64,000 nt of DNA. Source: Sclerotiophoma versabilis (lineage: Eukaryota; Ascomycota; Dothideomycetes; Pleosporales; Didymellaceae). The stretch's first letter is position 1. Every line of letters starts with the position of its first letter. Of the stretch, positions 33,901 through 44,809 are shown piece by piece. Position numbers and translations under genes: made by a program. The DNA lies in contig JAAROD010000015.1 of the NCBI GenBank assembly GCA_012274445.1, forward strand, positions 1,178,001 through 1,242,000, read 5' to 3'. The notes under the pieces were generated by a model. It was given only the letters and a program-made list of their open reading frames with translations, had not been told where the DNA came from and did no database searches.

Positions 33901-34367
33901 GCGAGGCCTGGTCAGACTTCGCATCTGCCTCGCTACCTACACTCTTCCAGGTCTGCCAGCGACCGAACGCCCGCAATGACGACGATGTCTTCGCTACAGA
34001 AAACGCATCCGCGGCCATCGCCAAGATCCTTCTCCACAACACCGCCAAGGTCCAGAACTGGCAAGATGTGGCAACCGCCTGGGTCGACACTCTCCCCATC
34101 GTCAATGATGAGGAGGCAGCACCTTTTGCCTACAGCTTCTTGGCGAAACTGATCGAGCAGCAAAACCAGGCCGTCTTCTCACAACCCGCCAAGGTTTTCA
34201 CATTCACCGTCCAGGCACTCGAAGCTGAGACACTACAGGGCACAACTGCCACACATGTCGTCAACGCCGTCAAGAGCCTGATTCAAGCCACCAGCACAAA
34301 TCTCGGCCAGGTTGCCAGCAGCCTGACACCAGAACAGCAGCGTACAGCTCAAGCCTACTTCAGCTAG
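30920..34367 (+). CDS. PSE1: Importin beta-3 karyopherin (Pse1/Kap121, IPO5 family)
   Basis: Nuclear import receptor carrying ribosomal proteins, histones and other cargo through the pore under Ran-GTP control. Four exons (30920-31102, 31163-31382, 31436-33573 and 33627-34367) give 1093 residues, the usual length for Kap121. The N-terminus (LANLLQGLQSPDNVTRTTAEQQLN) is the importin-beta N-terminal pattern. The rest is a solenoid of HEAT repeats, for example HPRVRWAGCNAVGQMSTDF and ILPNIIPVLESAEPRVQAHAAAAL. An acidic insert (DDDDAEEWNVSEDLDEESD) lies around residue 335, as in homologues. Introns cluster at both ends. Divergent from the CBS/PB1 gene. Confidence 0.96.
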
Positions 34368-34775
34368 GAGGTGAATGGGTATAGGTTGCCGCGAGCGCTC
34401 AAGTGGCAGGACAAGAACTAGGAATCAAAGGTGTAATACCTAGACGCATCAGGAAATAGGACGAAGACATACTGCGTTTGTCGCGGTTATTGTTTGGAGC
34501 GTCAGAGGAGGGAATTAGGCATAGGGTGGCGTTTGCGTTCATTTTATGAAGTGATGGACGTGCGATCGACGAGGAAGGGGTGTACTTGGTTAGACTATTT
34601 TATCACAGATTCCCCCGTTCCCCCATAGGACTGCGGTCCAAGACATGTAGAAAAGTGCATAAATTTCACAAAGCTCAAAAAGTTCTACTGGCCATGACAA
34701 TGTGCTTACATGCTATCAGCTAGCCTGTCAAAACGGCCTGGCGTTTTGCGGCTGAGAACTCACGTTGATGCCGTG
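34368..34775. other. Convergent 3' interval
   Basis: About 410 bases between the PSE1 stop and the next converging stop. Likely 3' UTRs; nothing else is seen. Confidence 0.4.
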
Positions 34776-35367
34776 TTAACCTTGCAGAACAGATTGCTGC
34801 GTCAGCCACTCTTCCAGCTTCTTCTTTACGTTCTCGTCTACCACAACAAACTTCACCGGACCTCTCTCGCTCCATCCGTCTTGGACGACAGGCAGTTCTT
34901 CCAGTCCTGCCACATCCTGCACTTTCTCCGCTGTACTCAGTAGTCCACCAAGCCTGAACAACAACATCAGGCTACCATCTGGTGCTGGAATGCTTGCGCT
35001 CTGCGATCTAAAAACATCTTTGACCTGGAGAGAATGTTCATACGATTCTCGATCATGGCCGATGTCTTCCTTCTCACTCTCGATGAGGCTCCAGTGCTCG
35101 TCCGAAACACGTTCTCGTGTTACTGCAAGCGCAGAGTTCAGTATGCATTGCCGCAGAAGAAATTTGCTTAGACAATTGTCCGGATTGCTTACCATCTGCG
35201 CGCTGTGCACCGATGAGGTTGACGGCTTCCATATGGCTGTAGTTGAAGAGATTCTTCCAGCGTTCGATTGTTTCCTTGGAGGGGTATTCGCTGGCGAGCT
35301 GCGCGTCGGCGGCGCCAGCAGCCTGTGCCATTCGCTCGACCTCCGCCCAACCCTGATCGTGGTCCAT
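34776..35367 (-). CDS. Conserved-looking small protein, function unknown
   Basis: Two exons (35367-35193 and 35122-34776; 70-base intron with clean GTAAGC and TGCAG ends) give 173 residues. The start was chosen at MDHDQGWAEVERMAQAAG; the frame stays open upstream, but that leader looks like 5' UTR. The protein is soluble and acidic, without signal peptide or membrane segment. It includes a helical N-terminal half (KETIERWKNLFNYSHMEAVNLI) and a C-terminal half with beta-like segments (LMLLFRLGG, PVKFVVVDENVKKKLEEWL). I do not recognise the family. The clean splice structure and phase make a real gene likely. Confidence 0.7.
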
Positions 35368-35831
35368 GATGGTCTTCGAAGAGCTGCGAGTGGCCACGAA
35401 AGACGATTTGAATATCGTTAGCAGTTTTAGGTTGAATGAGGGGTTTTCATGTCTGTGTGGTGAGTCAAACAATGTTGTGAGTCCAAGGCGTTGAGTGGTG
35501 AGTACCAAGCTCAAGCAGCGGTTAGATTCTGTCAACCAACAATATCGAGAGGCGGATATCTAGTCGATGCTGCCTGCACTGGTGGGTAGGCAGGTATGAC
35601 GTAGCCTTGCGAAGCTTCAATTCAGTCATATTTTCCAGGCGTGCCTGAGATGCTGCCGCAGTCAAAGCGACCTCCATGTAAGACGCATGATGATCTGCTC
35701 TCCACACGTGAATTTCACAGAGGGTTTCGTCGTTTCACAAATCTCCCCAATCATGCAGTCTCTTATGGGCTCTGATATCAAATCGCAATGGGTATCTTAT
35801 TTTGGGTCTGGTCTGTTCGTCTGAAGGGCCT
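35368..35831. other. Intergenic region
   Basis: About 460 bases between two minus-strand genes: promoter of the unknown-function gene and 3' end of the prefoldin gene. No further gene is visible. Confidence 0.4.
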
Positions 35832-36359
35832 CTATGCTGCCACCTGTGCTTGCTGTTGCTGCTGCGCGGCGTTTTGTATCTGAATGATCTGTATGAGTCG
35901 TCAGTACATTAGCCAAGCCAGTACCGATTGGAATGGCCTACCTCGACCTTGACCTTTTCGCTCTTCTCCTGGATGCCCTTAATTTGCGTCTCAAATCGCC
36001 TGATCTCCTTTTCAATAAACTCCAAACGTCCGTTTACCGACATGAATGCCTCTGTCTTGTCTTGCTTTAGCAGCACAGGGCCGATCTGCTTGTAGATGTT
36101 CGCATCGTCGTCGAGAAGGTCGAATTCCTGCGCTTTCGTCTTAGTCTCAAGCACATCCCCCCATGTTTGTGTGTCAAACCTTCTTGACAGTCGTGTTCTC
36201 CTGCTGCTGCGATTCGAGCTTCTGGCGTGCTTCTACGGCTGTTCCGAGCTCTGCTTCGCAGTCAGTGAATGCTCCGCGCAATATTTGCGCTTCCTCACCT
36301 GCCTGCAGGCTCTGGTAGCTCTCAGAAAGCTCCTGGAGCTTCTTCTGGATTTCTGACAT
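35832..36359 (-). CDS. YKE2: Prefoldin subunit 6 (beta-type)
   Basis: Prefoldin is the six-subunit jellyfish-shaped chaperone that hands nascent actin and tubulin to the CCT chaperonin. Three exons (36359-36180, 36127-35942 and 35888-35832) give 140 residues. Two long coiled-coil helices flank the beta-hairpin region. The first begins MSEIQKKLQELSESYQSLQ, the middle shows FDLLDDDANIYKQIGPVLLKQD, and the second helix contains RRFETQIKGIQEKSEKVKVE. The short last exon adds a Gln/Ala tail. The first intron begins GTTTGA, a less usual donor, but skipping it would break the conserved KKEFDLLDD junction. Confidence 0.93.
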
Positions 36360-36778
36360 GATTTGTTGTTGCTGAGTAACAGCTTGCCAAAAGTTTCCAG
36401 TTGTTTCAGTCCGCGCGGAGTATGCGAAGGTGGGATGTAGAGCCAACTGCACTGGGCCTAGCGAATCGCGGGGCTAGACTCGGGCCTTGGCCATGTGCAT
36501 GGAGGCTATGTGTAAGACTCCCACACTGCACTGCACTGCGACAAAGCTCGCCTTGCCGCTTGCCACATTGTTCGCTGCTGAAAAGAGAGCTAATACACTG
36601 TTTTGCGTGCTGCCTACGAAAGGACCCAACAACGAGGATCGAGCAGAGCCATTGCCCCACCGAAAGCACCGAACGCCGTCATAGCACCAGCTCGCACTCA
36701 ACTGCCAAGGCGACACGCATACGCATAGAAGACATATCTGGACGTACCTACGGCGTGTAGCCCAGTAGAATCGCAGAC
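36360..36778. promoter_or_regulatory. Shared divergent promoter of YKE2 and VPS4
   Basis: 419 bases lie between the two start codons and must serve both genes. No specific factor site was recognised. Confidence 0.55.
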
Positions 36779-38418
36779 ATGAGCCAGGCAGACTTCCTGG
36801 GCCGTGCTATTGAGCAGGTGAAGAAGGCTATCGAGACAGACACCGCAGGCGACTATGAGGCGGCATACCAGCAATATTACAGCGCGCGTGAGTACCAAGA
36901 ACTCTGGAACATTTGCTAGGAGATACATTCTGACACACTGCAGTTGAACTGTTCATGCTCGCCCTGAAATGTACGCTACATCCTATCCTACCTCGGCTCC
37001 TCACCAACTATACATGCATCAAAGGCCACACACTGACGATGAGCAGGGGAGAAGAATCAAAAATCAAAGGACATGATCAGGGGCAAGGTTGCCGAGTACA
37101 TGGAGCGCGCTGAGAAGCTCAAGCAACATCTGAACCAGAACGACGCCTCGAATCGCAAGAAGCCTTCTGCCATGGGTGCAAACGGCAAGTCGGCTGGCGG
37201 CAGCGGGAAGGGTGGCAAGTACGTAAAGATGAGGAGACCATAGACACGGGCGTTGAAGCTGACGAAATGCCACAGGGACGACGAAGACGGCGAACAGGAC
37301 GCCGATTCGAAGAAGCTCCGCGGTGCGCTCTCCGGCGCCATTCTCACAGAAAAACCCAACATTCGGTGGGAAGATGTCGCAGGTCTAGAGGGTGCCAAAG
37401 AGGCGTTGAAAGAGGCAGTCATCTTGCCTATCAAGTTCCCACACCTGTTCACCGGCAAGCGACAGCCATGGAAGGGTATCTTGCTGTACGGCCCGCCCGG
37501 TACGGGTAAGAGTTACCTCGCAAAGGCGGTTGCAACAGAAGCGAACAGCACATTCTTTAGCGTCTCGAGTTCCGACCTGGTCAGCAAATGGATGGGAGAA
37601 TCAGAACGGTAGGCCGCACTTTCCTCACCACACATCCGTACTGATTGCTACGCAGATTAGTCAAGCAGCTCTTCGGCATGGCCCGCGAAAACAAGCCCTC
37701 GATCATCTTCATTGACGAAATCGACGCCCTGTGCGGTCCGCGCGGCGAAGGCGAATCCGAAGCCAGTCGGCGCATCAAGACTGAGCTGCTCGTGCAGATG
37801 GATGGTGTCGGCAAAGACTCCAAAGGCGTGCTCATCCTCGGCGCAACAAACATCCCCTGGCAACTCGATTCGGCAATCCGCCGCCGCTTCCAACGGCGCG
37901 TCCACATTAGCTTACCCGATACCCCCGCGCGCATGAAGATGTTTGAACTGGCTGTTGGAAACACACCGTGTGAGCTCAGCCAGGCTGACTACAGGCAACT
38001 CGCCGACCTGTCAGAGGGGTACTCGGGTTCGGATATAAGTATTGCGGTGCAAGACGCGCTGATGCAGCCCGTTCGGCTGATCCAGACAGCCACACATTAC
38101 AAGCCTGTAAGTCTACCTTTTCCATTCGTTTACGTTTACGTCTGTATCCATGTCTACACTTCCATCTTAGAAGAATCTTGCTAACAAGATCAATAGGTCC
38201 AAGTCGACGGCCAAACAAAATGGACGCCCTGCTCGCCCGGCGACCCACAAGCAGTCGAGAAATCCTGGACAGAATTGGACGGCGATGAGCTTCTTGAGCC
38301 GCCGCTGCGCGTTCGCGATTTCGTCAAGGCGATCAAGAGCAGCAGACCGACGGTCAGTGGGGAAGACTTGTCTAAGAACGCCGACTGGACCAAGGAGTTT
38401 GGGAGTGAGGGTGCGTAG
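36779..38418 (+). CDS. VPS4: AAA-ATPase Vps4 (ESCRT-III disassembly)
   Basis: Vps4 disassembles ESCRT-III on endosomes and in other membrane-scission events. Six exons (36779-36887, 36944-36970, 37047-37218, 37276-37608, 37656-38106 and 38197-38418) give 437 residues, matching the family. The second exon is a 27-base microexon (ELFMLALK). An N-terminal MIT domain (about 1-75, MSQADFLGRAIEQVKKAIE) binds ESCRT-III tails. After a flexible linker comes the AAA domain: Walker A GPPGTGKS (about 175-182), Walker B IIFIDEID (about 230-237), and arginine-finger region FQRRVHISLPD. The Vps4-specific beta domain and C-terminal helix (WTKEFGSEGA) close the protein. Confidence 0.96.
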
Positions 38419-38851
38419 AAAATACCGTAGTAGACAGTGAGAGGTGAAGGGTACGTAGTGTATTACTGTTTTATACCGAATGAGCGAATCGATGAGGGAC
38501 TGGCGTTGGAAGGCAGACCCTATGAGTGGTCCTCTGGGTAAATGCCGAAATATCAAACATGAACTCGAGTTTATTCACTGTTTGCGTCGCAGCTTGGAGA
38601 GCGATGGCTTTACCTTGCAGTCGCTTGCACGTATGCTGAACCAGCAGAAGACAGAGACTAGCGAACCAGAACACCATGCGAAAACAAGACCGAAGACGAA
38701 ATAACATAGTAATCAATATCATTCATAGCCCTCGGGCTTGGTATCGTAAAGTATCCACAGTACAAAGGGTCGTAGGTTGGTAGTAAAGACAGTCCTTCCG
38801 TTACAGAACCCGGGTATCAGTCACCATCATCTTCAGACACGGTCGAAGCAT
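38419..38851. other. Convergent 3' interval
   Basis: About 430 bases between the VPS4 stop and the converging Hsp12-type stop; presumably both 3' UTRs. Nothing else is seen. Confidence 0.4.
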
Positions 38852-39232
38852 CTAGTGCTTGTCCATACCGAGCGCGCCCTTGACCTTGTCGCCAACCGAC
38901 TCGTGGGTGGAGCCGTGGACGTTGTTGTCCTTGGTGCGGCCGACCTTATCGCCAAGGGACTGGCTGGTGGTCTTGTTGGAGTCTGTTGCAGTGTTAGTGT
39001 GAATCAAGTCCAAGGAGGTTACTGGACGAAGCGAGACGACGTACCAGGCTGAGCCTCGCGGGCGGTCTTGTCCGCGGCCCCAGTGATGCTCTCCTTGGTC
39101 TTGTCGAGGGTGGACTTGGAGGAGTCGGGAGTCTGGGAATGATTAACATCAGAATGTATGCGAGTATGTGAAGACACTCACGAGCTTCTCCTCAGCCTTG
39201 GTGTGGAAATCCTTGCGTGCGGCTTCAGACAT
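38852..39232 (-). CDS. HSP12: Small stress protein of the Hsp12/Hsp9 family
   Basis: Hsp12-type proteins are tiny, unstructured in water and fold on membranes, stabilising them during heat, osmotic or stationary-phase stress. Three exons (39232-39182, 39132-39045 and 38982-38852) give 89 residues. The start MSEAARKDFHTKAEEKL and the repeated SLGDKVGR...SVGDKVKGALGMDK pattern are the family signature. The protein is very rich in Lys, Asp, Ser and Thr and has no Cys or Trp. The promoter holds a TATA element and a heat-shock-like element. The symbol follows yeast; filamentous fungi use other names such as hsp9 or awh11. Confidence 0.92.
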
Positions 39233-40554
39233 GTTGACTGTTGTTTGGCTTGGTTTGGTCGAGTTTTGAGCTTGGTTGAAGTTGAAGTGAGTTGTTTCGT
39301 TGATGAGTGCTTTGTCTGCGCTTGAAGGCGCTGTATATATATTCCTGAACCAGACAGGAGACTCATATATACGTCATAACCTTGCACATGCCCGCACCTT
39401 CTTGTTGTGATACCAGTTGGCAAGCATGTGCACGATTTGTTCATCATCAGTCGCGACTTCAAGATTTTACCTGTGAGCATGAACGTAACAGCACGTCATA
39501 CGTCGCCTGACAGATGCACAAGCAGATTCAACTGGTGGGATTTGTTTGCTTGTTGGCAATTTGACATCCGCTTGTTTGCCATTGCGATTCAAGATGGCAG
39601 GGGTCGTCGAATCCAGCAAGTGATGTCCGAAGCGGCACGTTCGAGACTTGTTCGCTGGTGGGCATCCTCGTGAGACTCTCGCGTCATCTTGACTATGAGG
39701 ACAAGGCTCGACTATAGCGACGCTGATTTTCAAGTTTCAGCCCTGGCAGATTGTGAGCCTTATGCAGAACATGTTTTGGAGCTTTCGAGGCTTATGCGCG
39801 GTAGTAGGCAAAAGCGGGCCGTTGCATTTGAGAACTCGCCCCACATGGCAGTGACGTCAGGTGTTTGAAGGATGGAAATAAGCTTCACGAACAAGCCTCT
39901 TTAGTGCGATGCGTCTCTCATCTTTCAATTTTCACGTGGGAAACTTCTAAGTCTTTCTTTCTTTACCATTGAGACAGTCGCAAGTGGCCACGCAACTGCT
40001 ATGACAAGTCCTAGGTATTGTCCCACGGTTGTCCTGTCCTTGCTCACGACGAAGCACGCTGTGTTTATCGAGAACAATCAGGCCATAGGATTTGCTGGCT
40101 TACGAAAGAATCATCAGGACGTCAAGTAGTCTTTGCTTGCATGACATGTCCTACGGTCCCAAGTGTGGAGAAGAAGACAGTCTATCTAAGTTTGAGAACG
40201 TCGAAGTAGCATCAAGTCAAGAACCATCTTATCAACCACCGGAGCAGTTTTCGACCCTTCAACGATCGGCCTTCCTATTTCCAGGCTACACTATCTGCTC
40301 TAATCGGCACCGTAGGACGACCCTGCATAAAGTTGCGGCCTTATAGCGGGTCTTGACGTCTGGGTAACGTAGCTTATCCGTTGAAGCCGCAACAGCAGAG
40401 AACTCAAATAATCGAGAATGCGTCTTCGTATTTATGAACAAGCAGCTATGCCGGCCACTGACGTTGATCACAACGATTATATTTTAAACCACGAAACTTC
40501 AGCAATTCTTGATTCCGTCCACTACAATCACACCCAACTTGTCCAATTCTCACA
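39233..40554. other. Divergent intergenic region upstream of the HSP12 and hydrolase genes
   Basis: About 1.3 kb between divergent starts, long for this window and consistent with regulated promoters. Apart from the TATA/HSE block nearest HSP12, one STRE-type AGGGG (39599-39603) is visible. Open frames are short and featureless. Confidence 0.4.
39333..39350 (-). promoter_or_regulatory. TATA element with adjacent heat-shock-like element
   Basis: A run of alternating T and A (39333-39342) lies about 100 bases upstream of the HSP12 start codon. It abuts the palindrome TTCCTGAA (39342-39349), which fits nTTCnnGAAn, the inverted-repeat core of a heat-shock factor site. A strict HSE needs a third unit, which I do not see, so binding is inferred. 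Confidence 0.45.
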
Positions 40555-41568
40555 ATGTCCAACACTAACAAAGGATCCGAAATCCCCACAACAGGATCAC
40601 GCACCACCCTCATCCCTTCAATCGCCCAATTCCTCAAAGACAACCCCTCTCTCCATCTGGGCGGCGATGAAGATTTCCACGCCGAACGCCGCAAACATCT
40701 CGAAGTCTTCGGCATCCACAGTATCCCCAAAGCCAAGCAACACCCTATCGGCGAAGTAGAATTCACAGCTATCCGGGGCCCGCATGGCACAATCCCCATT
40801 CGAGTCTTCTACCCCAAGAGCGGCGAAGAGCACCGTAAGAAAGGTGAAGAGGGAGCATTAGTATATTTCCACGGAGGCGGGTACACAGTCGGATCTGTGG
40901 ATGAATTCGAGAACGGGCTGCGGTACCTGGCGGAGGAGAGCGGCGTGCAAGTCTACGGCATTGACTACCGGCTCGCGCCTGAGTTCAAGTTTCCGACGCA
41001 GCTAGACGAGTACAGTGCGGTGATTGACTGGCTGCAATCCGACGGCGGGAAGGAGAGAGGCGTGCACCCGGACCGCGTGTCTGGTGGTGGCGACTCAGCA
41101 GGCGGCAACATGACAGCCGCCATCTCCCTCCGCCGTCGGGACGAAGGGAAGAAGACTCTGAACAGCCTGTTCCTGTTGTACCCAGAGGCTCGCTTGCCGT
41201 TTGACACGCCCGCAGCAACCGAAAACAACTCAGGCTACTATCTAGAATGCAACGGTATCTTCTCGTTTGCGGACCACTACCTCCCACGCGGTACGCCGCC
41301 GGGTCACAAGTATATCTCACCCGGTATGCAGGACATGGAGTATTTGAAGGCCCAGTCGCGCGCGGCCGTGTATACTTCTGGTTTTGATCCGCTCAGAGAT
41401 GTGGGTGTTGAGTATGCGCATAAGTTGAAAGAGGCCGAGAACGAGATCATCTGGAGGCACTACGATGGTGCTACACATGGATGGCTGCAAATGACTGCAT
41501 GGAGCGATGAGGCAAAAGATGCGGTGAGGGACGTTGCAGCTGATTTGAAGAAGTTCACATACGGCTAG
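40555..41568 (+). CDS. Alpha/beta hydrolase, hormone-sensitive-lipase type esterase
   Basis: Single-exon gene of 337 residues. It has the HSL-family oxyanion motif HGGG (106-109) and a nucleophile elbow GGDSAGGN with Ser about 181. The acid is in SGFDPLRD (Asp about 278) and the His in THGW (about 308), so the triad is complete. There is no signal peptide. Family members hydrolyse short-chain or aromatic esters and xenobiotics; the substrate cannot be inferred. The intron-free structure and position in a long regulated-looking interval fit an accessory gene. It converges on eIF2A with 270 bases between stops. Confidence 0.9.
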   Translation: MSNTNKGSEIPTTGSRTTLIPSIAQFLKDNPSLHLGGDEDFHAERRKHLEVFGIHSIPKAKQHPIGEVEFTAIRGPHGTIPIRVFYPKSGEEHRKKGEEGALVYFHGGGYTVGSVDEFENGLRYLAEESGVQVYGIDYRLAPEFKFPTQLDEYSAVIDWLQSDGGKERGVHPDRVSGGGDSAGGNMTAAISLRRRDEGKKTLNSLFLLYPEARLPFDTPAATENNSGYYLECNGIFSFADHYLPRGTPPGHKYISPGMQDMEYLKAQSRAAVYTSGFDPLRDVGVEYAHKLKEAENEIIWRHYDGATHGWLQMTAWSDEAKDAVRDVAADLKKFTYG

Positions 41569-41838
41569 AGAGCAACGTAAAGATAGTGCGGTGTAACGAA
41601 GAATGATTTTATGCTTTTACGAGCAGCAAGCGATGGTTACTGTCTACTCTACTTCCACATCCAACTTTCTGTTGATCAACGAAAGGTCATGGCCTCTACG
41701 GCAAGACTGGTGGGCTCTCCATCCCCATATAGTTCTTGAGTGTGAAGGAGTTCGGGAAGAGGGTTGGCTGTCCAGATGCCCTCATCTCATATGAATAGTG
41801 TTAGTAGCCTCCCAGTTGAGCCTAGGCTTCAAAAGGTG

Positions 41839-44176
41839 CTAACCCTGAAACCCAAGCGCGGCGAGCTCCTTGCGAATGGACTCCTCAGTACCGATCTTTT
41901 TGATCTGGGTGTCCTCCAACTTTTCACCGCCAGCTTGCCTCATCTTGAGCTCGTCGATGGCGCGGACCTTCTTAAGCAGGCCGCGTATCTTTTTGTCCTG
42001 AGGGCCTCCATCGCCAGGGCTGGTGACAGTCAGGTCAGGAGCTGGTACGTTTGAGGTCTGGACGGGGGGAGGAACGCGGGCATCTTGACTACGCTGCTGT
42101 TGTTGACCTTGGTTTTGACGCTGTTGACCTGGGGCTCGGCGATCGGGGCTGTTGCCATACGGACGCTGCTGGCTGGGGCTCCTGCCGTTCCCGTAGCTTC
42201 CATTCTTACTGTGACTGCGCTGACGGCCGTCGCGGCCATCGCGACGCTCAGGGCTACGACCAGCTGGTCCAGTGGGCGCATCGGTGGTGAGGCCAGCAGC
42301 CTTCTCCGCGGCCTCGCGAGCCTTCTTTGCTTCACGCTTCTTCTTGTTCTTCTGAGCGGCCTTAGACAACTCCTCGCCTTCACCGGTACCAGAGAGGCTG
42401 ACGCCACCCCCGGGAGCAGCACCTGGCGGCAGGTTCTGAGCAGGCTCAGCACCAGGTACCTGACGACGGCCGCCTCGGCCAAAGCCATTCTGAAATCCAA
42501 CGTTGGTTGAGGACACGCCTGTATTGGTGTATGCCGCTCCACCCTCGTCTTCGCGCTTGAACATGAGAGGGGTAGCGGTTCCTCTGGCACCAGGAGGACG
42601 GTATGCGCCAGCAGGCTTGGAAGGAGTCTTCTGGGTTGCAGTGAACGCGGCAGCAGATGGGTGAGGCGCAGGCGCAGTCAACACGTTATCCAAGGGGTGC
42701 TGCTGAGGCGACTGCGGGCGCCACGTGACGTGGTACAGCTCAGTGAGATCCTGGTTATACATGAGAGGTCCAGTGACATGGTAGATGCGAATGCCATTGT
42801 CGACACGAAGACGCGGGCTAGTGGTCGCGGTAAGAATGTGCCTGCCGTCGGGACTCCACTCGCAGTAAGTGCAGTTGGCAGCCTTGATGGTGCAAACTTT
42901 GTGGTAGTTCCTCTCCAAGTCGTAGATGTCCACATCTCCAGCCAGGTTGCCAAAACCTGCGACGAGTACAAAACGACCGTGCGGCGAGAAGTTGATGGTG
43001 TTCCTCGGGCCAAGATCGAAGCTGTGTTGAGGAACAGCACGAACGTTGAAGATGGTGGTCTTTGCTGGCATATAGCCGTACACGACACCAAACTCTTTCG
43101 AGTTGGGCGACCATGAAACGTCGTGGATGGGGCCTTCCTTATCGAGCTGGATGCGTGAGTCGAAAGCGCCGTTAGCGCTGAGAATGTACATGTTTGTCTC
43201 GCCGTAGTAGCTCTTGTTGGTCTTGTCGACGTCGGTCTGCGCCAAGACGATGACGCTGGTACCGAGATCGTTCCACTTTAGCTGAACCTTGTCGCTCTTG
43301 TAGAATGTCTTCTGCGAGACAGGGGAGTTGAATTGAGGCACCTGGAAGACCTTGACCGAGGCGGGCATTCCCTGGCGAACATGTTAGTTCATGTTGCAGG
43401 TGTTTGGCGACGTTCAAACGTACCTTGCGCTCCGGGACAAAAACTGCAACTGAATGGTTCTTGCCGGGCGACAGGGCAAAGTCAGTCACGCCCTCCACGC
43501 GCAGCTTGTTCCACGGGTTGCGGAGATCCTCCGACTGGAAGAATTGCACCTCGTTGGTGACAGTGCGTGCGCAAAACTTCTCGTCGGGAGAGTACTGCAG
43601 ATTCCAGCCAGTCTGAGACTTCTGCACGTACTCACCAACCACTGCTCGCTCAGCACCCTCAGACTCATCGGGCACAGTCTTCCAGACCTTCAGGTTCTTC
43701 TTGGCATTGCCCTCCTCATCCTTGGATGGTAGCTGCCATGTGATGATGTAGGTGCCCAGTGGGGAGAATCCGAGCTGGAAGACGTTGACGGCAGGGACGG
43801 TCGAGACGAGGCTGCCGTTGGAGGCGTCGATTACCGAAACCCTTGATGAAGCCGTCAGCTCAATGTGTCGTGCCGTGTGGTTTGGGAGGCTTACTGTTCG
43901 GGCGAGGCCCAGGCAAGGTACCTGCTGTCAGGCGAATAACATTTACAACGAAGGTTGCCCTCAGGCCTATCGGCTCGGTCAGCGCATTGGCACGCAGACA
44001 CATACTCAATCGACTCACGGTGTGAAGCCTGGAAGAGCCTCGTATGCGGGCGCCGCGTTGAGGACCCCGATGCCCTTGGAGGTGCGATCTGGCAAAGTGC
44101 ATTAGCGTGGTTCAACCATGCACGATGCGTGTACAACGGCGGTGCACGTACAAGCCAACTGTGTGGGAGCCGCCAT
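41839..44176 (-). CDS. eIF2A: Eukaryotic translation initiation factor 2A
   Basis: eIF2A is a beta-propeller protein implicated in non-canonical initiation and initiator-tRNA handling; it is distinct from the alpha subunit of eIF2. Five exons (44176-44152, 44088-44019, 43966-43895, 43841-43424 and 43371-41839) give 705 residues. The N-terminus, assembled from three tiny exons, reads MAAPTQLAYRTSKGIG and then ALPGFTPPEGN. The propeller includes FSPLGTYIITWQ, YSPDEKFCARTV, GPIHDVSWSPNSKEFGVVYG and ANCTYCEWSPDGRHILTAT. The C-terminal third is a low-complexity Gln/Arg/Pro-rich region ending in a conserved basic helix (KIRGLLKKVRAIDELK). One acceptor (43842) is AAG rather than CAG/TAG. Confidence 0.95.
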
Positions 44177-44809
44177 GACTAGTCAAAGTCACAGTAGATG
44201 GTACAGAGATGGCGGATGGGCAAGGTGCTGGTGGTCGCGAGTCTGGCTGTGCAGCTGGGGTGTTGCGTTGGCGGTGGGAAAGGCTAAGTAAGACTGAGAC
44301 ACGTTCGCGTGTGCGAGTGACGTATTTCGGAGGCTTGCTAGTTTGCTTCGCAGGGCCAAGGGCAGTAGGGCAGACTTGGGGGGACGACCACGCAGCGGCA
44401 AAGGGGCGCGGGGCTTGTCGACGTCGCAGCGGAGGTCTGGGAGATGTTCGTGACAGTCACCAAATGTGAAGGAAACAATTCGACACGCACGACGCCATCG
44501 CGCTAAGCGTCGGCCCGCCACGCCCCGTTCGAACAGTACTCATCCAAGCATGTGAGCCACTGACCACGCACTACGCGAACTATATGGCATGTCGACTCAA
44601 CTGCAGCCTCGAGGACTTGTCACCCACCCCAAGAGCAGTAAAATGACATGGCTGAATGCCAAAATCCAGCCCGCTATCGCTATCTTAGCGCGTCGGTTGC
44701 GCCCGCCGCTGATGCTATCACAAGCTCCCGAGCTCCATCTTCCCCAGCCGCATCGCGTGCTTCCCTGTCTCCCTTCACCACTGACGTGAGCCCTCACTGA
44801 ACGGCAGCA
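44177..44809. promoter_or_regulatory. Divergent promoter region of eIF2A and ureidoglycolate lyase
   Basis: 633 bases separate the two start codons. The side nearer the lyase gene contains the GATA pair described separately. I found no further gene. Confidence 0.5.
44674..44685. promoter_or_regulatory. Two abutting GATA-factor sites (putative nitrogen-control sites)
   Basis: CTATCG at 44674-44679 and CTATCT at 44680-44685 both read as HGATAR on the minus strand, 125-136 bases upstream of the lyase start codon. Paired HGATAR sites are typical of AreA/Nit2-regulated nitrogen-catabolism genes, and ureide degradation is such a pathway. Function here is inferred from motif and context. Confidence 0.5.

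Noticed and set aside
43752..44105. 117-codon plus-strand frame across the eIF2A 5' exons
   Set aside because: Overlaps exons 2-4 of eIF2A, whose spliced minus-strand product matches the family.
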